Shown here piece by piece: positions 12,441 through 24,187 of a stretch of DNA of 64,000 nucleotides. The DNA is taken from positions 18,352,001-18,416,000 of the forward strand of contig OZ316896.1 of assembly GCA_973895155.1 (NCBI GenBank), written 5' to 3'. Made by a program: the position numbers and the translations under genes. The notes under the pieces were generated by a model. The model saw only the letters and a program-made list of their open reading frames with translations, made no database searches and was not told the DNA's origin. The DNA comes from Marsupella aquatica (lineage: Eukaryota > Marchantiophyta). Numbering within the stretch: the first letter of the stretch is position 1; every line of letters starts with the position of its first letter.

Positions 12441-12557
12441 TCGGTTTTGCGTATGTTTGATTACTGTTTTTAACTGTTATGCAAATTAAAGGAACCGCTC
12501 TCAGTTTTGCGTATGTTTGATTACTTTTGTCTACTGTTTTGCATATTAAAGGAACCG
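12441..12557. repeat. Tandem duplication, 60-bp period
   Basis: Two copies (12441-12500, 12501-12557) share GTTTTGCGTATGTTTGATTA and ATTAAAGGAACCG with a few substitutions. Confidence 0.85.
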
Positions 12558-12696
12558 ATTGTGGGCAAGATTCCCACTTCATTACCAGCTGTCGACATGA
12601 GTTTACTAATTTGTTTGCAAAATTTGAAACACGGAGCACATTGCCAATGACTCGCACAACTAAGCAGTCTGTCGTCGCCTTGTTCGGGGATTAAAG

Positions 12697-12808
12697 ACGG
12701 AGGGGTAACATAAGTCGAATGTGAAGTTTGACCCAGAGTATGCATTCCACCAAACGGAGGGGTAACATAAGTCGAATGTGAAGTTTGACCCAGAGTATGC
12801 ATTCCACC
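12697..12808. repeat. Tandem duplication, 57-bp period, nearly identical copies
   Basis: Copies at 12697-12753 and 12754-12808 both begin ACGGAGGGGTAACATAAG and end with GCATTCCACC. Near-identity implies a recent event. Confidence 0.9.
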
Positions 12809-13046
12809 GTTAGAACACCACTACCACCACAGGTGGATACACGTGCTAATGCAAACCTTCGTTATTCAATGTCCTGAAAGCGAGACAGCAGACTTATGTT
12901 GGTATCCGTTCTCCAGTCGATGCACCAACGGCTCAAACAATGGATCGTCTTTAGGGGAGTCTGCCATGTTTGTAAGGCACACAGAAAAAGAATAGCAGCA
13001 TATACATAGACGGGAAAGAGGAATACGTTCTCCGTTGTGCCCAGGT

Positions 13047-13238
13047 AATATACTGCACGGTTCTTTGCCAGGGCAAATGTATTCGTTACCTCAGTATTAC
13101 CACAACTAATAATATACTGCACGGTTCTTTGCCAGGGCAAATGTATTCGTTACCTCAGTATTACCACAGTTAATAATATACTGCACGGTTCTTTGCCAGG
13201 GCAAATGTATTCGTCACCTCAGTAGTACCACCAAATGT
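13047..13238. repeat. Tandem repeat, 64-bp period, three copies
   Basis: Copies begin at 13047, 13111 and 13175 with AATATACTGCACGGTTCTTT and differ at only a few sites near their ends. Confidence 0.92.
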
Positions 13239-13884
13239 TATATTTACCCAAATTTGAGATGATGAGAATTGTTCACTAAGTTTTCCTGGTCAATCACAAA
13301 TTTCAGGATACGTGTTCCGACAGTGTCGACTGTTCTGGAGAGTGACAGAAAAGAACCAAAAAAGAAATGAATTCAAGCGAATGCAACACATCTTAGATGG
13401 TTTACTTTCCATGAACCGAGGGAAAGACCTAAACTCCGAAACAGTTGCCTTAATGGTGTCGTCCTTGATGATACCATGATATATATATCGACCCAAAGTA
13501 TCAGAAATCGGGTCATGGATCTTGAAAAGAACCGATTCAGGTCAAGTTTCATTGTCATCAATGAAAGGAATGATCGTGGCCTAACACGAAGCCGCGCTGA
13601 GAAGAGAGCGAATTTGGATGACAGATCTGACCGTGCACGTTCCAAATCAACTTTTGAATCATAGTATCTGAGAGTACAAAGCCTTATCACATACAGCTGC
13701 CGGAAGAAAGCTGCATCCAACAGCAAACGAGAGGATCTTACACCTTTCCACAGAATCTGAGGCATCAAAACTGAAGGCGATGGGGTATGCGTCGCCAAAT
13801 CCAACACGAAGCAGACGGCACGGACATAATTGAGACGGAATTCGACCGTCCACGAACTGTGGACACTTTTCATTACGGTTTTCA

Positions 13885-14430
13885 CACTTCATGAACCGTT
13901 CAGTGGCAAAGAATCCAGTCCTGTGCCGACAAATCGCATTCGGATTTCCACGAGCCACATCTACAGCTCTTGTTACATTGGCTCAGGACGTTCGATCAGA
14001 TGTGTATTCTAGAAAGTTTGATGAAGGGTTTTCAAACTTTTTGAACCGTTCAGTGGCAGCGAATACAGTCCTGTGCCGACCAGTCACATTCGGACCTCCA
14101 TGAGCTGTACCTGCAGCTCTTGCGCAGTGGCTCACGACGTTCAATCAGCTGGGAGGTGTGGAAACGTTGGAGCAAGGGATTTTACGCTTCATGAGAACAT
14201 TTGTGGCAGCGTATACATTTCTGTGCCGACAAATCGCATGAAATTCAATCAAAATCGCATGACATTCAATCAGCTTCATGAGAACATTTGAGGCAGCGTA
14301 TACAGTTTTGTGCCGACAAGTCGCATGACATTCAATAAGCTGCGAGGTGTGTAGACATTTGAGCAACAATTTGTACGCTTCATGGAACGATCAGTGGCAG
14401 CAAATACAGTCTTGCTCCAAAAATTCTCAT
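13885..14430. repeat. Diverged tandem repeat, about 90-150 bp units, five copies
   Basis: The phrase CTTCATGA(A/G)..TTCAGTGGCAGCGAATACAGTC...CTGTGCCGACAA recurs at about 13887, 14035, 14185, 14272 and 14377, with linking segments mentioning GTTCAATCAG and GCATGACATTCAATCAG. The units are diverged. Shadow open frames on both strands follow the repeat and are not counted as genes. Confidence 0.8.
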
Positions 14431-15159
14431 TCCTCTCACTACAACGGCTATGGCTCGGGGGTCTCATTAGCAGTTGCCGACGGCTGTAATGGTGTAAAGT
14501 GATTCTTCTTGAGGTTTTGATGGTGGCGCTCCGTGAGGAGCAGTCCAAATATTGGAATATGCCGCGTTTGTGTCCCGCGCACGGTATTCTTTAGTAAAAG
14601 GCGAAAGAATAGTTCGCTCTGTGCTGAACACACGGCTGATGAGGTAAGACATCGGAAGACAGGGTTTATATACGACTCTCACATTTCGATTATCGACACT
14701 GAGATTATGGTCCAATTCTGGAACGAATGGCGTTGAAGATGGAGGAGAACGATTCTGCGGACAACCAAAGCTGGTACGAGCAGAAGACGGAATGAAGGAA
14801 CGTTGTTGCCTCTAGTGGACGGAAGTAACGCAATCTCTGTAAGAGAGTATTTTTTAGCTGCAAATTTTAGCCCAATTACACCTCCCCAAAAACTTTTTGC
14901 CACTTTTGACATTCACTAGATTTTTTGAATGCCATTTGTCACTTTTCCACCTAATCATGGACCCCATTTGCCAGAATCCAATGGTCATCCGTATATCTAG
15001 GGATATCTGACGGTCAGGAAGTAATCTAGGAAAAACTGACAAAGAATATTCCTAGCATCTCCTCCCTTAGAGCTGCTGACATTCACCATCATGGATAAAA
15101 ATGAAAAACTTAAAAGAAATATGCTGCTCTGTAACCTTCCTAGAAACTCAAATTCTACC
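14431..15159. other. Intergenic, nothing recognised
   Basis: No recognisable coding potential or repeat beyond short open frames. Confidence 0.3.
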
Positions 15160-16007
15160 CTCTCGTCAACCTTCAGTGTGAATCCGACATTCACTCCGGA
15201 TGAAGAGGCCGGAGGGGGATGCTGGAGAGGTGGAGGGGGAATGGGGTGGGGAGAGGAGCCAGGGCGTCGATGGGGTGGGGAGTAGACTGGGGGGACTGAC
15301 AGAGCATCGGGCATGGGGTCATCACGAAGATGAGAGAGATCCAATGAAGAAGAGCAAACATGAAGGCGACCACGAGGCGGGGGGGAGGAGGGGGGAGAAC
15401 TGTGTGGGGGGGCTGGGCGCTTGCCCTGCGCCAACACTCTCAACGTAGACATGACAGGTCGCAACCCGATAAAAGCAAAAGCGCATCAAGAAGCTACAAA
15501 AGGCCCAACCAAGACATGTGAAAAGAAAGGGAAGGCTATGGAGAGAGCCCACCGCGTCAAAATCCGAGAAACGGCGCCACTGCTAGCCGAGAAAACCGTT
15601 GAGCACGTGCAGGCACAGCCGGGAACAAAGCTGGAGCACTCGTCGATGTGTCCGTTGAGGAGTCGGTGCGAGTGAATATCTCTCCGCTGATTTGAGCGTG
15701 CTGCTACAGCTCCCGAAGATGGTGGAATGCAAACTGGTCCACTAAACTTGGCAAAAGCCACCTTGTCAAAACTGAAGAAGAAAGGCAACCACCAATCGGA
15801 GGAGAAACGTGACAATACAGGAATGCTCCAAAGCTGATCAAGGGAAACCGTCACCAAAAATGGAGGAGTAAATCAGAATCGTAATCGGAGCCGAAAGTGG
15901 TTGATATGTCACCAAAAGGACCGCGGTAGGGATAGATGTTGCACTCCCGGACAAGAGCTGGCCAAATCACATGAGAATGCCGGATTCACACTGAAGGTTG
16001 ACGAGAG
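15160..16007. repeat. Segment bounded by 33-bp inverted repeats
   Basis: CTCTCGTCAACCTTCAGTGT..AATCCG(A)CATTC at 15160-15192 and its reverse complement at 15975-16007 match at 32 of 33 positions. They enclose about 780 bp containing a purine-rich GGAGGGGG stretch (15205-15415). This could be a non-autonomous inverted-repeat element, but I see no matching target-site duplication directly outside the repeats. Confidence 0.6.
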
Positions 16008-16059
16008 CATGCCGGCAACAACGAAGGAGGCCAAATATGCTGCACGAGCTTCATCTGAT

Positions 16060-16300
16060 AGCTTCCTGCCCCTTGCTCTTGAGATATTTGGGCGTCTCCA
16101 TCATCAGTTCGACGGGCTTCTTCGCCAAGCTGCTCGGGATGTTCACGGCCGGATGGGTCCCACCGGGCCCCCGCTATCTGTTTTGACCACGCACTTTCGC
16201 CAGCGCATTTCAGTCACCTTACAGCATGCTCAAGCTCGGGCCGTCTATCGTCGATCTCTGACAGTGGGTGCTAGTGTGACTCCGCAGCGGCTAGCCCCCC
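16060..16300 (+). repeat. GC-richer copy of the 6.5-8.3 kb repeat family
   Basis: The order ATTTGGGCGTCTCCATCATC, GCTCGGGATGTTCACGGC, GGGCCCCCGCTATCTGTTTT, CACGCACTTTCGCCAGCGCA, CATGCTCAAGCTCG, GTGGGTGCTAGTGTG matches landmarks of the family at 6.7-7.1, 7.3-7.5 and 7.7-7.85 kb. Most differences are C/T or G/A, with C and G kept in this copy. It overlaps an open frame (15901-16359) that I do not recognise. Confidence 0.75.
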
Positions 16301-16411
16301 TAGAGGACATTCCTGTCCCACTTGCCGATCTAGTTTCGACACTTGATGTAGACCACTAGCTTGTTGCCACATTTGCTAGGTATGATGAGGACCTCGGTCC
16401 ATTTGCGGTAG

Positions 16412-16506
16412 TTTTAGTTCCTCTTTCTTGGTTTTTAGGGGTTTCCTTTTGCTCACTTCTTTTAGTTCCTCTTTCTTGGTTTTTAGGGTTTCCTTTTGCT
16501 CACTTC
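16412..16506. repeat. Tandem duplication, 48-bp period
   Basis: TTTTAGTTCCTCTTTCTTGG..TTTCCTTTTGCTCACTTC occurs twice, at 16412-16459 and 16460-16506, with one base of length difference. Confidence 0.92.
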
Positions 16507-19500
16507 TTTTGCGTTTGGTTTTGTCCACTTGGGACCTTTCTTGTTTATTCTTTTGTACTCTATTTGGCCTTTTTCTGTAAAAAGTATGTGTATATTCTCT
16601 TCAGTGTGATTTAATGTTGGTAACTAGATAGAGTGAGTGGGGGCCATAGCCCTAGAAAGTCATTTACAACATTCCAACTGTCCGCTGCCTGCAAAAATTT
16701 AATAAAATCATCATTCATTTTCGTTGAGTGTCATAAGCTTTGTCAGAACCCCATTTTGGGTGGGGTTTCTGTTTAACAGTCTCCGAGCCTGCAAGGGATT
16801 TTTGAACCGGGTTTTGAACTCGGCATCCCCGCACTGATGATGTACCACTTTGCATATAGCCTGTTGGATAAACATATAGGTGTCATTTCTGGTATTTATG
16901 CTATACCATTTACACACAGTTGGGGCAGTATCTGGGGGGCAACGGGCAAGGACAGCCATAAATTTAGTGGGTGCAACCAAAATTAATGTTCCTCACACTA
17001 AATGAATGAAGTGCCAAAGGGTGTTCTTCCTCATTGGCTGGACATGCTAGAGCTGGCCAAGATCTTCTTGAGTTACTGTTTGTAGTATATTTTCATCATA
17101 ATAATATTATCTGGTTCTAACAAAGCATTTGTTTATTTTTTGTAAGTATGGAGCCCCTAAGAACAAGAGGAGGCGGCTCCAAAATCAGGAGAAAATGTGT
17201 TCTCACTTGATTCATTCCACATAGCAAAAGTTTTTTATTGAATGGACCCTCAATGTCTTGTTAAGAGAAGGGGTGTCACTTCATCCTAATGTAGGTTGCA
17301 GGTCACATCTACAAAAGTCTACCAGAAACATGGAAATGGCCTTGCCTTTGGAGGTTGTTCTAGAACTGATAAGTTCACACCCCTAAACTGGACCAAATTT
17401 GGTGTCCAAATAGTGTGGCCTTAGGAGTTTGTTGCCATTGTCTGTCTTGAACTCTTCAATGTGAAGTTGGTCTTATGAGTTGCTTAAACTTGCCAATGTC
17501 CACTATGGGAAAGGCAACAAAACTGCATCCAACAGAGAGTTACAATCTAAGTTAGCTAATGACCCAAGGTGGAAGCCCACTCTTTCATGGAATTATTTAG
17601 GGATAACCGCAGTCCGGCAACAATTTGGAATCTAAATTTGGACATTTATGTAGGTTTGGGTTTTTTGAGTGTCCAAAACACTTTTGTATTCAATCGTTGT
17701 TTTCTTAAAAAAACAAATCTGTCAAAAAAGCTTTTTCCTCCAGGAATACCAAATCTGAATTCGACCATTTTTTGCCTTAGAAAACATTTTTGTCGTTAGA
17801 AAAAATTGTTGAACAAAGACGACATTCACAATAGTAAGCCCATGATCATCCAACACACAAGTTGATCTCTGTAACAATGAACCTGAGTTCCTCCATCAAA
17901 ACAAACACCACTTGGGATATAGTGTGCAATTTAGTTAATCTAAGTGACCTAGTCAGTCTGCAACTAAGGTCAGCCCTAACTATGGTTACAGTCATAACCC
18001 TAGACCCTCGCCTAGACCTAAGAGTAAATGTGTAAGCTTGGTCAGTCAGCGTGTTCATGCCTCTCTGACCAGTAGACTAGTTTAATAAAAGTTCACATGG
18101 TCTTCGACGTAAAGTGAATTTAAGACTTACCTTCTAAAAAGAGGAGTTGCGTACCCAGGGAATTTAGAGCCCGTGTCAGCAAAATACTGGTTTCCATGTC
18201 CATAGAAATCAGAATTCCATAGTAGCTTTAAGTTTGTCTCAAAGTTTTGAAATAATAAAAATTCATTTTCAGTTGATGATTTGCAAAGCTCCAATTTCAG
18301 GAGGCTCTGACTTGTGTGGAGAGCTTCCAATTCATGAAAACTTCAGTTTGCAAGGCTTTTTCAACTCTGTCACAAAGCTGTTTTATTGTACATTTGTCGG
18401 CAGATATGTAAATTAACGTAAATTAACATAGCGTCTGCTTTTTACAGCCAAACAAATGTGTGCCACTAAATGAAGACTATCCTAATAAAATGGAGAATGT
18501 TCTAGAAGGACGGCCAACTTTAAAGATATCTGAAGACCAGACCACAAAATTCAGAAAAGTTACACTCAAGTCAATTCGAACCTGAGGTCTCTCCTCCAAA
18601 AGCACAATAATTTTTGGAGGGTCTACCCAAAAAGTCGTTCAGAATCTCAAAAAGATATTGATTTGTCAAAAAAGGAGAAGAAAAAAAAAGGGAAAAAAAA
18701 AATTCGTTCAGATTAATCTCAAAAAGGGTGTTCTCCTTGGTCCAAACTGAGAGATGACTAGAAATATCTTGAATGGACTGAAATTGAAAAAGTTAACACA
18801 ATCAAAGGTCTCACTGAAAATCACAAAGCGGAACATTTTCTTACAATTGAGATTTCACCCTGGATTTCACGAAATCTTAGATATAGACTTCTTTAATTAT
18901 CTTTTTCATCCTGGACCAATGAAAAGTGTCCTAAAGTGGGTCTTCCAATGCATCAAATGCAGCTATTCATTCAAGGCCAAAAGAATGAAGTAATAGAGAA
19001 AGAACTTCCTTTGGATTTATTTCTAACCAGGCAGGGCAAAATACTGTGGAAATTGTCATATTGAAACAAGCTTTGGCACAAGAAAATAGATTACTTAAGG
19101 CCTCACTCAAGAGTAGCGTACGTAGATGGATTCTTATAGAAATTAGGTTAACTTGACCTCAGTTAGATCTTTGTCCTGGTATGATTTCCCTACTTGATTG
19201 TGGATGAAAGATTAAAGAAACCAATTAACAATTTCCTATCATGCCTTGGAGGAATGTTATGGGAAAATGTAGTTCTTTTTAATTAGTTGAATTTGAAACA
19301 AAGGTTGACATACTTGACAAAAGAATTATCTAAAGGTGTTTGTGAAACCTGGAAATATTTTTGTGATGCAAATTAAAATATTGTGTTTTGAACATTTTGG
19401 TGTAAAACAGTCACCTTGCAATGTATGCATTATTTTCAAAATTAAAAAGTAAGGTCCAGACAACAAGACAACATGTATTAACTTCTCACAAGCATCGACT

Positions 19501-19800
19501 ATGAAGCATACATAAGTAAGGGAATATGTATTTAGCTTCTCACAAGCATTGAAGCATACATAAGTAAGGGTAAGACAAAGTGACGGATCATACATTATAA
19601 ATTCTTCAAGTCTATTAAATTGAATGTTTACTCAATTTACAGATTATAAGGCATTTTAAACTTCGAAAATTCTGCAACATATATTTATAGTTATTCTTTT
19701 CATGTTTTAATTTGTACACTAAGAATGGGGTGTTTACTTGTGGTGGTTTACTTTTCAGGGGCCATGAGCATACACAACGACCAGAAGGACATGATGAGAG
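16507..19800. other. AT-rich intergenic DNA
   Basis: Short open frames only; none shows a recognisable domain. A-rich runs lie at 18670-18705. A short direct repeat (CTTCTCACAAGCAT..GAAGCATACATAAGTAAGG) occurs at 19484-19520 and 19536-19570. Confidence 0.35.
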
Positions 19801-19805
19801 AATTT

Positions 19806-19904
19806 AAGCACAGCAGCATTAAGGACCAACAAACACGAAACACACCAGACGGCAATGAGAGAAAAGCACAACTAGAGCACTTGGTCCTTAATGCCGCTGT
19901 GCTT
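19806..19904. repeat. Hairpin: 24-bp inverted repeat with 51-nt loop
   Basis: AAGCACAGCAGCATTAAGGA(CCAA) at 19806-19829 pairs with its reverse complement at 19881-19904, with one mismatch. The left arm plus loop is duplicated downstream at about 20061-20140 without the right arm. Confidence 0.8.
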
Positions 19905-19921
19905 TTTGCAGGTGTAACCAA

Positions 19922-20592
19922 GTGCTTTTTGCAGCGCATAACTTACCCTCGTAATTTAGTTTGTAAATTTTGCATACCGCATGTTAAACTAAAGTAAGCC
20001 ACCAACCCAGACCGCGTAATTCTTCCGTTCTACAGTAGATTGACAGTTCGGCTCAACAGAATTTAAGCACAACAGCATTAAGGACCAACAAACACGAAAC
20101 ACACCAGACGGCAATGAGAGAAAAGCACAACTAGAGCATAAGTCAACACGGAACTACCTTTACAACACGGGACTCCATTGAAAATAAGCTGGTCAGGCCC
20201 TCATTTTGGACCCCCTTGAATTGGAGCTTTCGTTCCAGAAGTCACCAGGCAGCTTCAGCTCACACAAGCTTGTTTTACCTGCTTATCTTAGTTTACATAG
20301 CTTGTGATCATCTATCTAACTTCAGCTCACACAAGCTTATCTGTCAGCATGGAAATTTTACAAGCTCACAAGCATTTGGTGTCTGCCCTTCCAATAGCGT
20401 TGGCTAGACTTCGTTGTTACTGTGAGGTCGACGGTTCGCTTTTAATGTTTCCAGGTGCTTTTTGTAGCGCATAACTTACCCTCATGTAATTTAGTTTGTA
20501 AACTTTGCATACCGCATGTTAAACTAAAGTAAGCCAACAACCCAGACCACGAAATTGTTCCGTTCTACAGTAGATTGACAGTTGGGCTCAAC
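19922..20592. repeat. Direct duplication of a ~137-bp segment upstream of the dioxygenase gene
   Basis: 19922-20058 and 20455-20592 share GTGCTTTTTG(C/T)AGCGCATAAC, AATTTAGTTTGTAAA, GCATACCGCATGTTAAACT and TCTACAGTAGATTGACAGTT in the same order with few differences. The arm of the hairpin at 19806 is duplicated between them. Confidence 0.85.
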
Positions 20593-20930
20593 CCAGCCAA
20601 AGACCCAGACCACTTCGTCCGTCTGGTGTACACAATGTTTGACTAAACTGCGACAACAAAAAAGTCACGATCTGAAAGTGCCTAAATCAAAGTCAAACAG
20701 CAGAATATAGATGTGAGACAGCGAACGATCTAAATAGACTGCTAGACTGAGCTAAAGTCCACCAAATTCAAGCTGAAACCCGGATCACTGAATCGGATTT
20801 AGATTCTCTGAGACTCTGAGAGTGCAAATTGTCTCAATAGATAGCTAGACTCAACTAAAGTCAACTACAGCCACACTCAGACCCAGATCACTCAATCGGC
20901 TTTAGATTGAGAGCTGAACTCTTCAATCAC
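20593..20930. other. Upstream region of the dioxygenase gene
   Basis: Contains a local near-duplication (GACTGCTAGACTGAGCTAAAGTC.. at about 20738 and TAGCTAGACTCAACTAAAGTC at about 20841, each followed by a GATCACT(G/C)AATCGG phrase). No gene is seen. Confidence 0.5.
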
Positions 20931-20931
20931 C

Positions 20932-20938
20932 TATATAA
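20932..20938 (+). promoter_or_regulatory. TATA box of the dioxygenase gene
   Basis: TATATAA lies about 125 bp upstream of the ATG at 21063, placing a transcription start near 20965 and leaving a leader of about 100 nt. Confidence 0.55.
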
Positions 20939-21062
20939 GAAAGAGAGGTCCGAGCTAAAATACATTCTGAATGTCCTTCACCACTATTGAGTTTCTCAAA
21001 CTCTATTCGCACAAGTGCGTAGTATCGTGAGCCTGCCAGAGAAGATTTCCAGCGAAGTAACT

Positions 21063-23372
21063 ATGGCGGATGTGATGAAACCGTCTGAGCTCAAGAGGCC
21101 AGACAGTACGAGACCTCATGCGGAACCTTTCAGGACCCCGGGCAAGTCATCGTTCATCTGGCCTGAAGATAACAGACCGGACATCGCGCATGACCACTAC
21201 GATTTTGAGCTTCCCGTTATTGACTTGTCACCAGTGCTCAAGTTGGAGAGCTTGCGGAGAGAGATCGAGCAGTTGGACGGAGACGCCACTTCTCGGAGCG
21301 GTTTGGAGGCAGAGATCAAGGCCTGTGAGGCAGCGAAATCTGATGTTTTGAAGGAGATTCGAGAAGCTTTCGAGGAGCACGGATTCTTCCAGATAATCAA
21401 TTCCGGCTTTTCCCTGGAAGTTGTTGAGCAACTCAAGGAATCTATTGGAGAAATATTTGACCTTCCACTTGAGGTAAGAACCACACTCTGCTTGTGAGCT
21501 GTAATCTTACCGAAGTAATTCTACTGTCGACGCTGATATGTTATTGAAGTTTGACATGAAAGTAATGAAGTTCCGAAATACTCTTACGTACTGAGTGACT
21601 ATCCAATTGTAACTATTCCTTCAGGGGACGTCAGGGCCCGTCTGGTTTTGTGGTAGATTTCCTGAATGATAATCCAGCTGCATATGCACATGCTTACAAC
21701 CTCGCATCATTTGTGCTCCAACAATGAGACAAACCCGGACCTGCACATTATCTACAGTAGATCTCGTGATCAGAGTTCAACAGTTCGGACAAGATCATAG
21801 TATTCTGATCCGTTTTTGTTGAATTGCAGGAGAAGATGAAAGTGCTAAACGAGATAACCCCTGGCGCGCCCACATTCCCTGGCTACCTGCCCATGAAGCG
21901 TGACCCCCCGTACAGCCGGAAGATCTTTTCTTACTTATGGAGCGAAGGATTTGACATAGAGTCACCGGAGACGAATTATCCTGGCAGACTGGACGAGATC
22001 GTAAACATTCTCTGGCCGGGTGGCCCTGAAACTAACTTGAAGGGTCACTTACTAAGGTGAGCTTGTTTCTCCTAGAAGGTACTTCAGGTTGTCAAAATGC
22101 CGTCCTTCGAGGGTCATTTACTAAGGTGAGCTTGTTTCTCCTAGAAGGTACTTCAGGTTGTCAAAATGCCGTCCTTCGAGTACTTTGCGAAAGTGTCAAC
22201 GAGAGGATTTGCCGATTCAAGGTTTGCACAAAGTTGCATGTTCTAGAGTTAGCACTGTACTTCTACGGACAGACTGATCATAAAAAACTGAGAGATTCAT
22301 TAAATCAACATGCTCATCTAACTAGCAACCGTCGTTCACATTGTCTGCTTGGATCAGATCTAGCGCCGAGGAATACGGAAAGCAATCAAGCAAGGTGGTC
22401 TTTCTACTAATGGACTTGATAGTCTCTAGCATTGGAATCCCGGAGCCGGAAGAAATTGTGAACGAGTGGCTGGGTGATCGGAATAACCGACAGGTCATTG
22501 GCAAGTTTCGGGTGAACAACTTCCCCATCTGCGACTTTCCCGAAATGACTTGGGGACTTCCATGCCACACGGACCCCGATGTTTTCACCATTGTGTACCA
22601 GGATGCAGTGGGGGGCCTGCAGCTTCGTTTCAGAGATGGGACCTGGCATGGGGTCCGCCCTCGGGCTGGTGCTTTTATCGTCAACTGTGGCGACTTTCTA
22701 CAGGTGCTTGCTGCATTTCTGAATCCTTGAAACGTAAATTTGGATGAATTCACGTTAATTATGTCTGAGCTTTTGAATGGAACCAGTACTGCTGGACATG
22801 CTGATCGAGTCAATTATCTATTCTAGCAAGAAAGCCATGTTGCCTGATTTCGATGTGGTCCGTAACATCTCACCTTCCTCACTGGCATCTTATGGAGCCC
22901 AATTAATATCTTACATGCTCCACACAATTTCCTGTGCTAGGGAAAGTGTTAGTGGACAAGGTTTGCATTTGAAGCATGTACTTTAGTTTGAAGTGGAGGG
23001 AAGGGAAGGTCTTGTCCTTGAATTTGAATCAAATTTTGGCACCTCCGTCTCTTGAGCTTTGCTGGGCACGAGCTTGACGAAGTGTCCGTCCTTTGCTTGT
23101 CCTTTGCTTGTGCAGGCTTGACAAATGGGAGATTTCTAAGCGCAGAGCACCGGGTGGTAGCCAATGAAAAGAGCAGGCGCATGTCAATTGCAGCCTTTGT
23201 GCCAGGCGAGATGAACTACGTTGTCCGTCCAAGACCAGAGTGTGTGGATGCCGAGCATCCTCTTCGATACAAGCCATTTACATCGGTAGATTACAAGAAA
23301 GCATTTTTGTCTCTTGGTGTAAATAAGGAAAGAGGGGAGCTCCTGGAAAGAGCTTTTGGCATACCAGCTTGA
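21063..23372 (+). CDS. 2-oxoglutarate/Fe(II)-dependent dioxygenase (multi-exon; frame not fully clean)
   Basis: Probable exons: 21063-21473, 21830 to about 22056, a third ending at 22221, 22358-22703 and 23117-23372. Exon 1 encodes a DIOX_N-type N-terminus (ELPVIDLSPVL, then EIREAFEEHGFFQIINSG). Exon 4 carries the first iron ligands, HTD (codons at 22566 and 22572), within CHTDPDVFTIVYQDAVGGLQ. Exon 5 carries the distal His in AEHRVVAN (23149) and the 2-oxoglutarate RxS motif (RMS). Such plant enzymes hydroxylate or desaturate small molecules, including hormones and specialised metabolites; the substrate here is unknown. Two problems exist. A 69-bp tandem duplication covers the exon 2/3 junction, and the obvious exon 4/5 join is one base out of frame (GCTTGACA where an extra T would restore ALTNGRF). 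It may be a recent pseudogene or contain an assembly indel. Confidence 0.75.
22042..22179. repeat. 69-bp tandem duplication at a splice junction
   Basis: Copies 22042-22110 and 22111-22179 differ at one base (C/T). Each contains a candidate donor (ACTAAG/GTGAGC), a candidate acceptor (CTTCAG) and the coding-like GCCGTCCTTCGAG. The period is a multiple of three. Confidence 0.93.
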
Positions 23373-24187
23373 TGTTAAAATGTCGAACATATTTGAGACT
23401 AGACTGGACATCAGAAAACAGGCTGGCAAAATTTGACATTAAACAAAGATCCAAAAGGGATCGCAATAAATGCACAAGTTAGCCTTCAGTTGTACACATT
23501 GGTGCATGACATTAGTTTCCCGTCCAGTTTCTCTTTCAAAAAGAAGAAAAAATACTGCCCCGATGCTATCTATTGATGACCTAGTATTCCAAGTTCCTTA
23601 CAAGATAGTGAAGGTGAGATCTAGAGTACTCTTTGCATTACTGCCCTCGGTGTCCAGATTTGGATCAGAGAATTATAAAAGTTCTCCCCAACTTAGACCT
23701 AGGAAAACAAAACAATGTATTAGTCTTTTAAGTGTATTATTTAGTGCCTCGTTTAAGAGGGCAATAATATGGAAAATAACAACACCTCAAGACTCAAGCT
23801 AAAGCATTGTTTTATTATGGCACACAACGCTTTGTTACCAGGGAGTGCCTACCTTAGAAAATTTGAACCTTATCGCCCTTCATGATTGTTCCTGTTTAAT
23901 GTATGAAGAAACTTTAGAGTGCACCTTTTAGTTATCTGGTTAGGGCTAATAAATAAACAAGAACCCTTAAAGGATGGGTCCAAGGCCTTAATTGTCTTTT
24001 CCAAAATTTCATGATTTTCCAAAATGCCATAAAACAAACAACACAAAAAATGATCATCTATTTTAATTTTCCACACCTTGAGTTTCACACCACAATTAAC
24101 ACAATGCTTCAATATAAGTCTCAACATCAGAGTTTGGGCTCAAAGATTACCAACAAATTAAATTTTATCATAAGATATCCTCTTTTA
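23373..24187. other. Dioxygenase 3' flank; CACTA target site
   Basis: No gene is seen. The last three bases before the transposon (24185-24187, TTA) are the left copy of its target-site duplication. Confidence 0.5.
24185..24187. repeat. Target-site duplication, left copy (TTA)
   Basis: Matches TTA at 42952-42954, immediately outside the right CTAGTG terminus. Confidence 0.85.

Noticed and set aside
13373-13885. Minus-strand open frame of 170 aa.
   Set aside because: No recognised domain, adjacent to a tandem repeat, no splice or start-context support.
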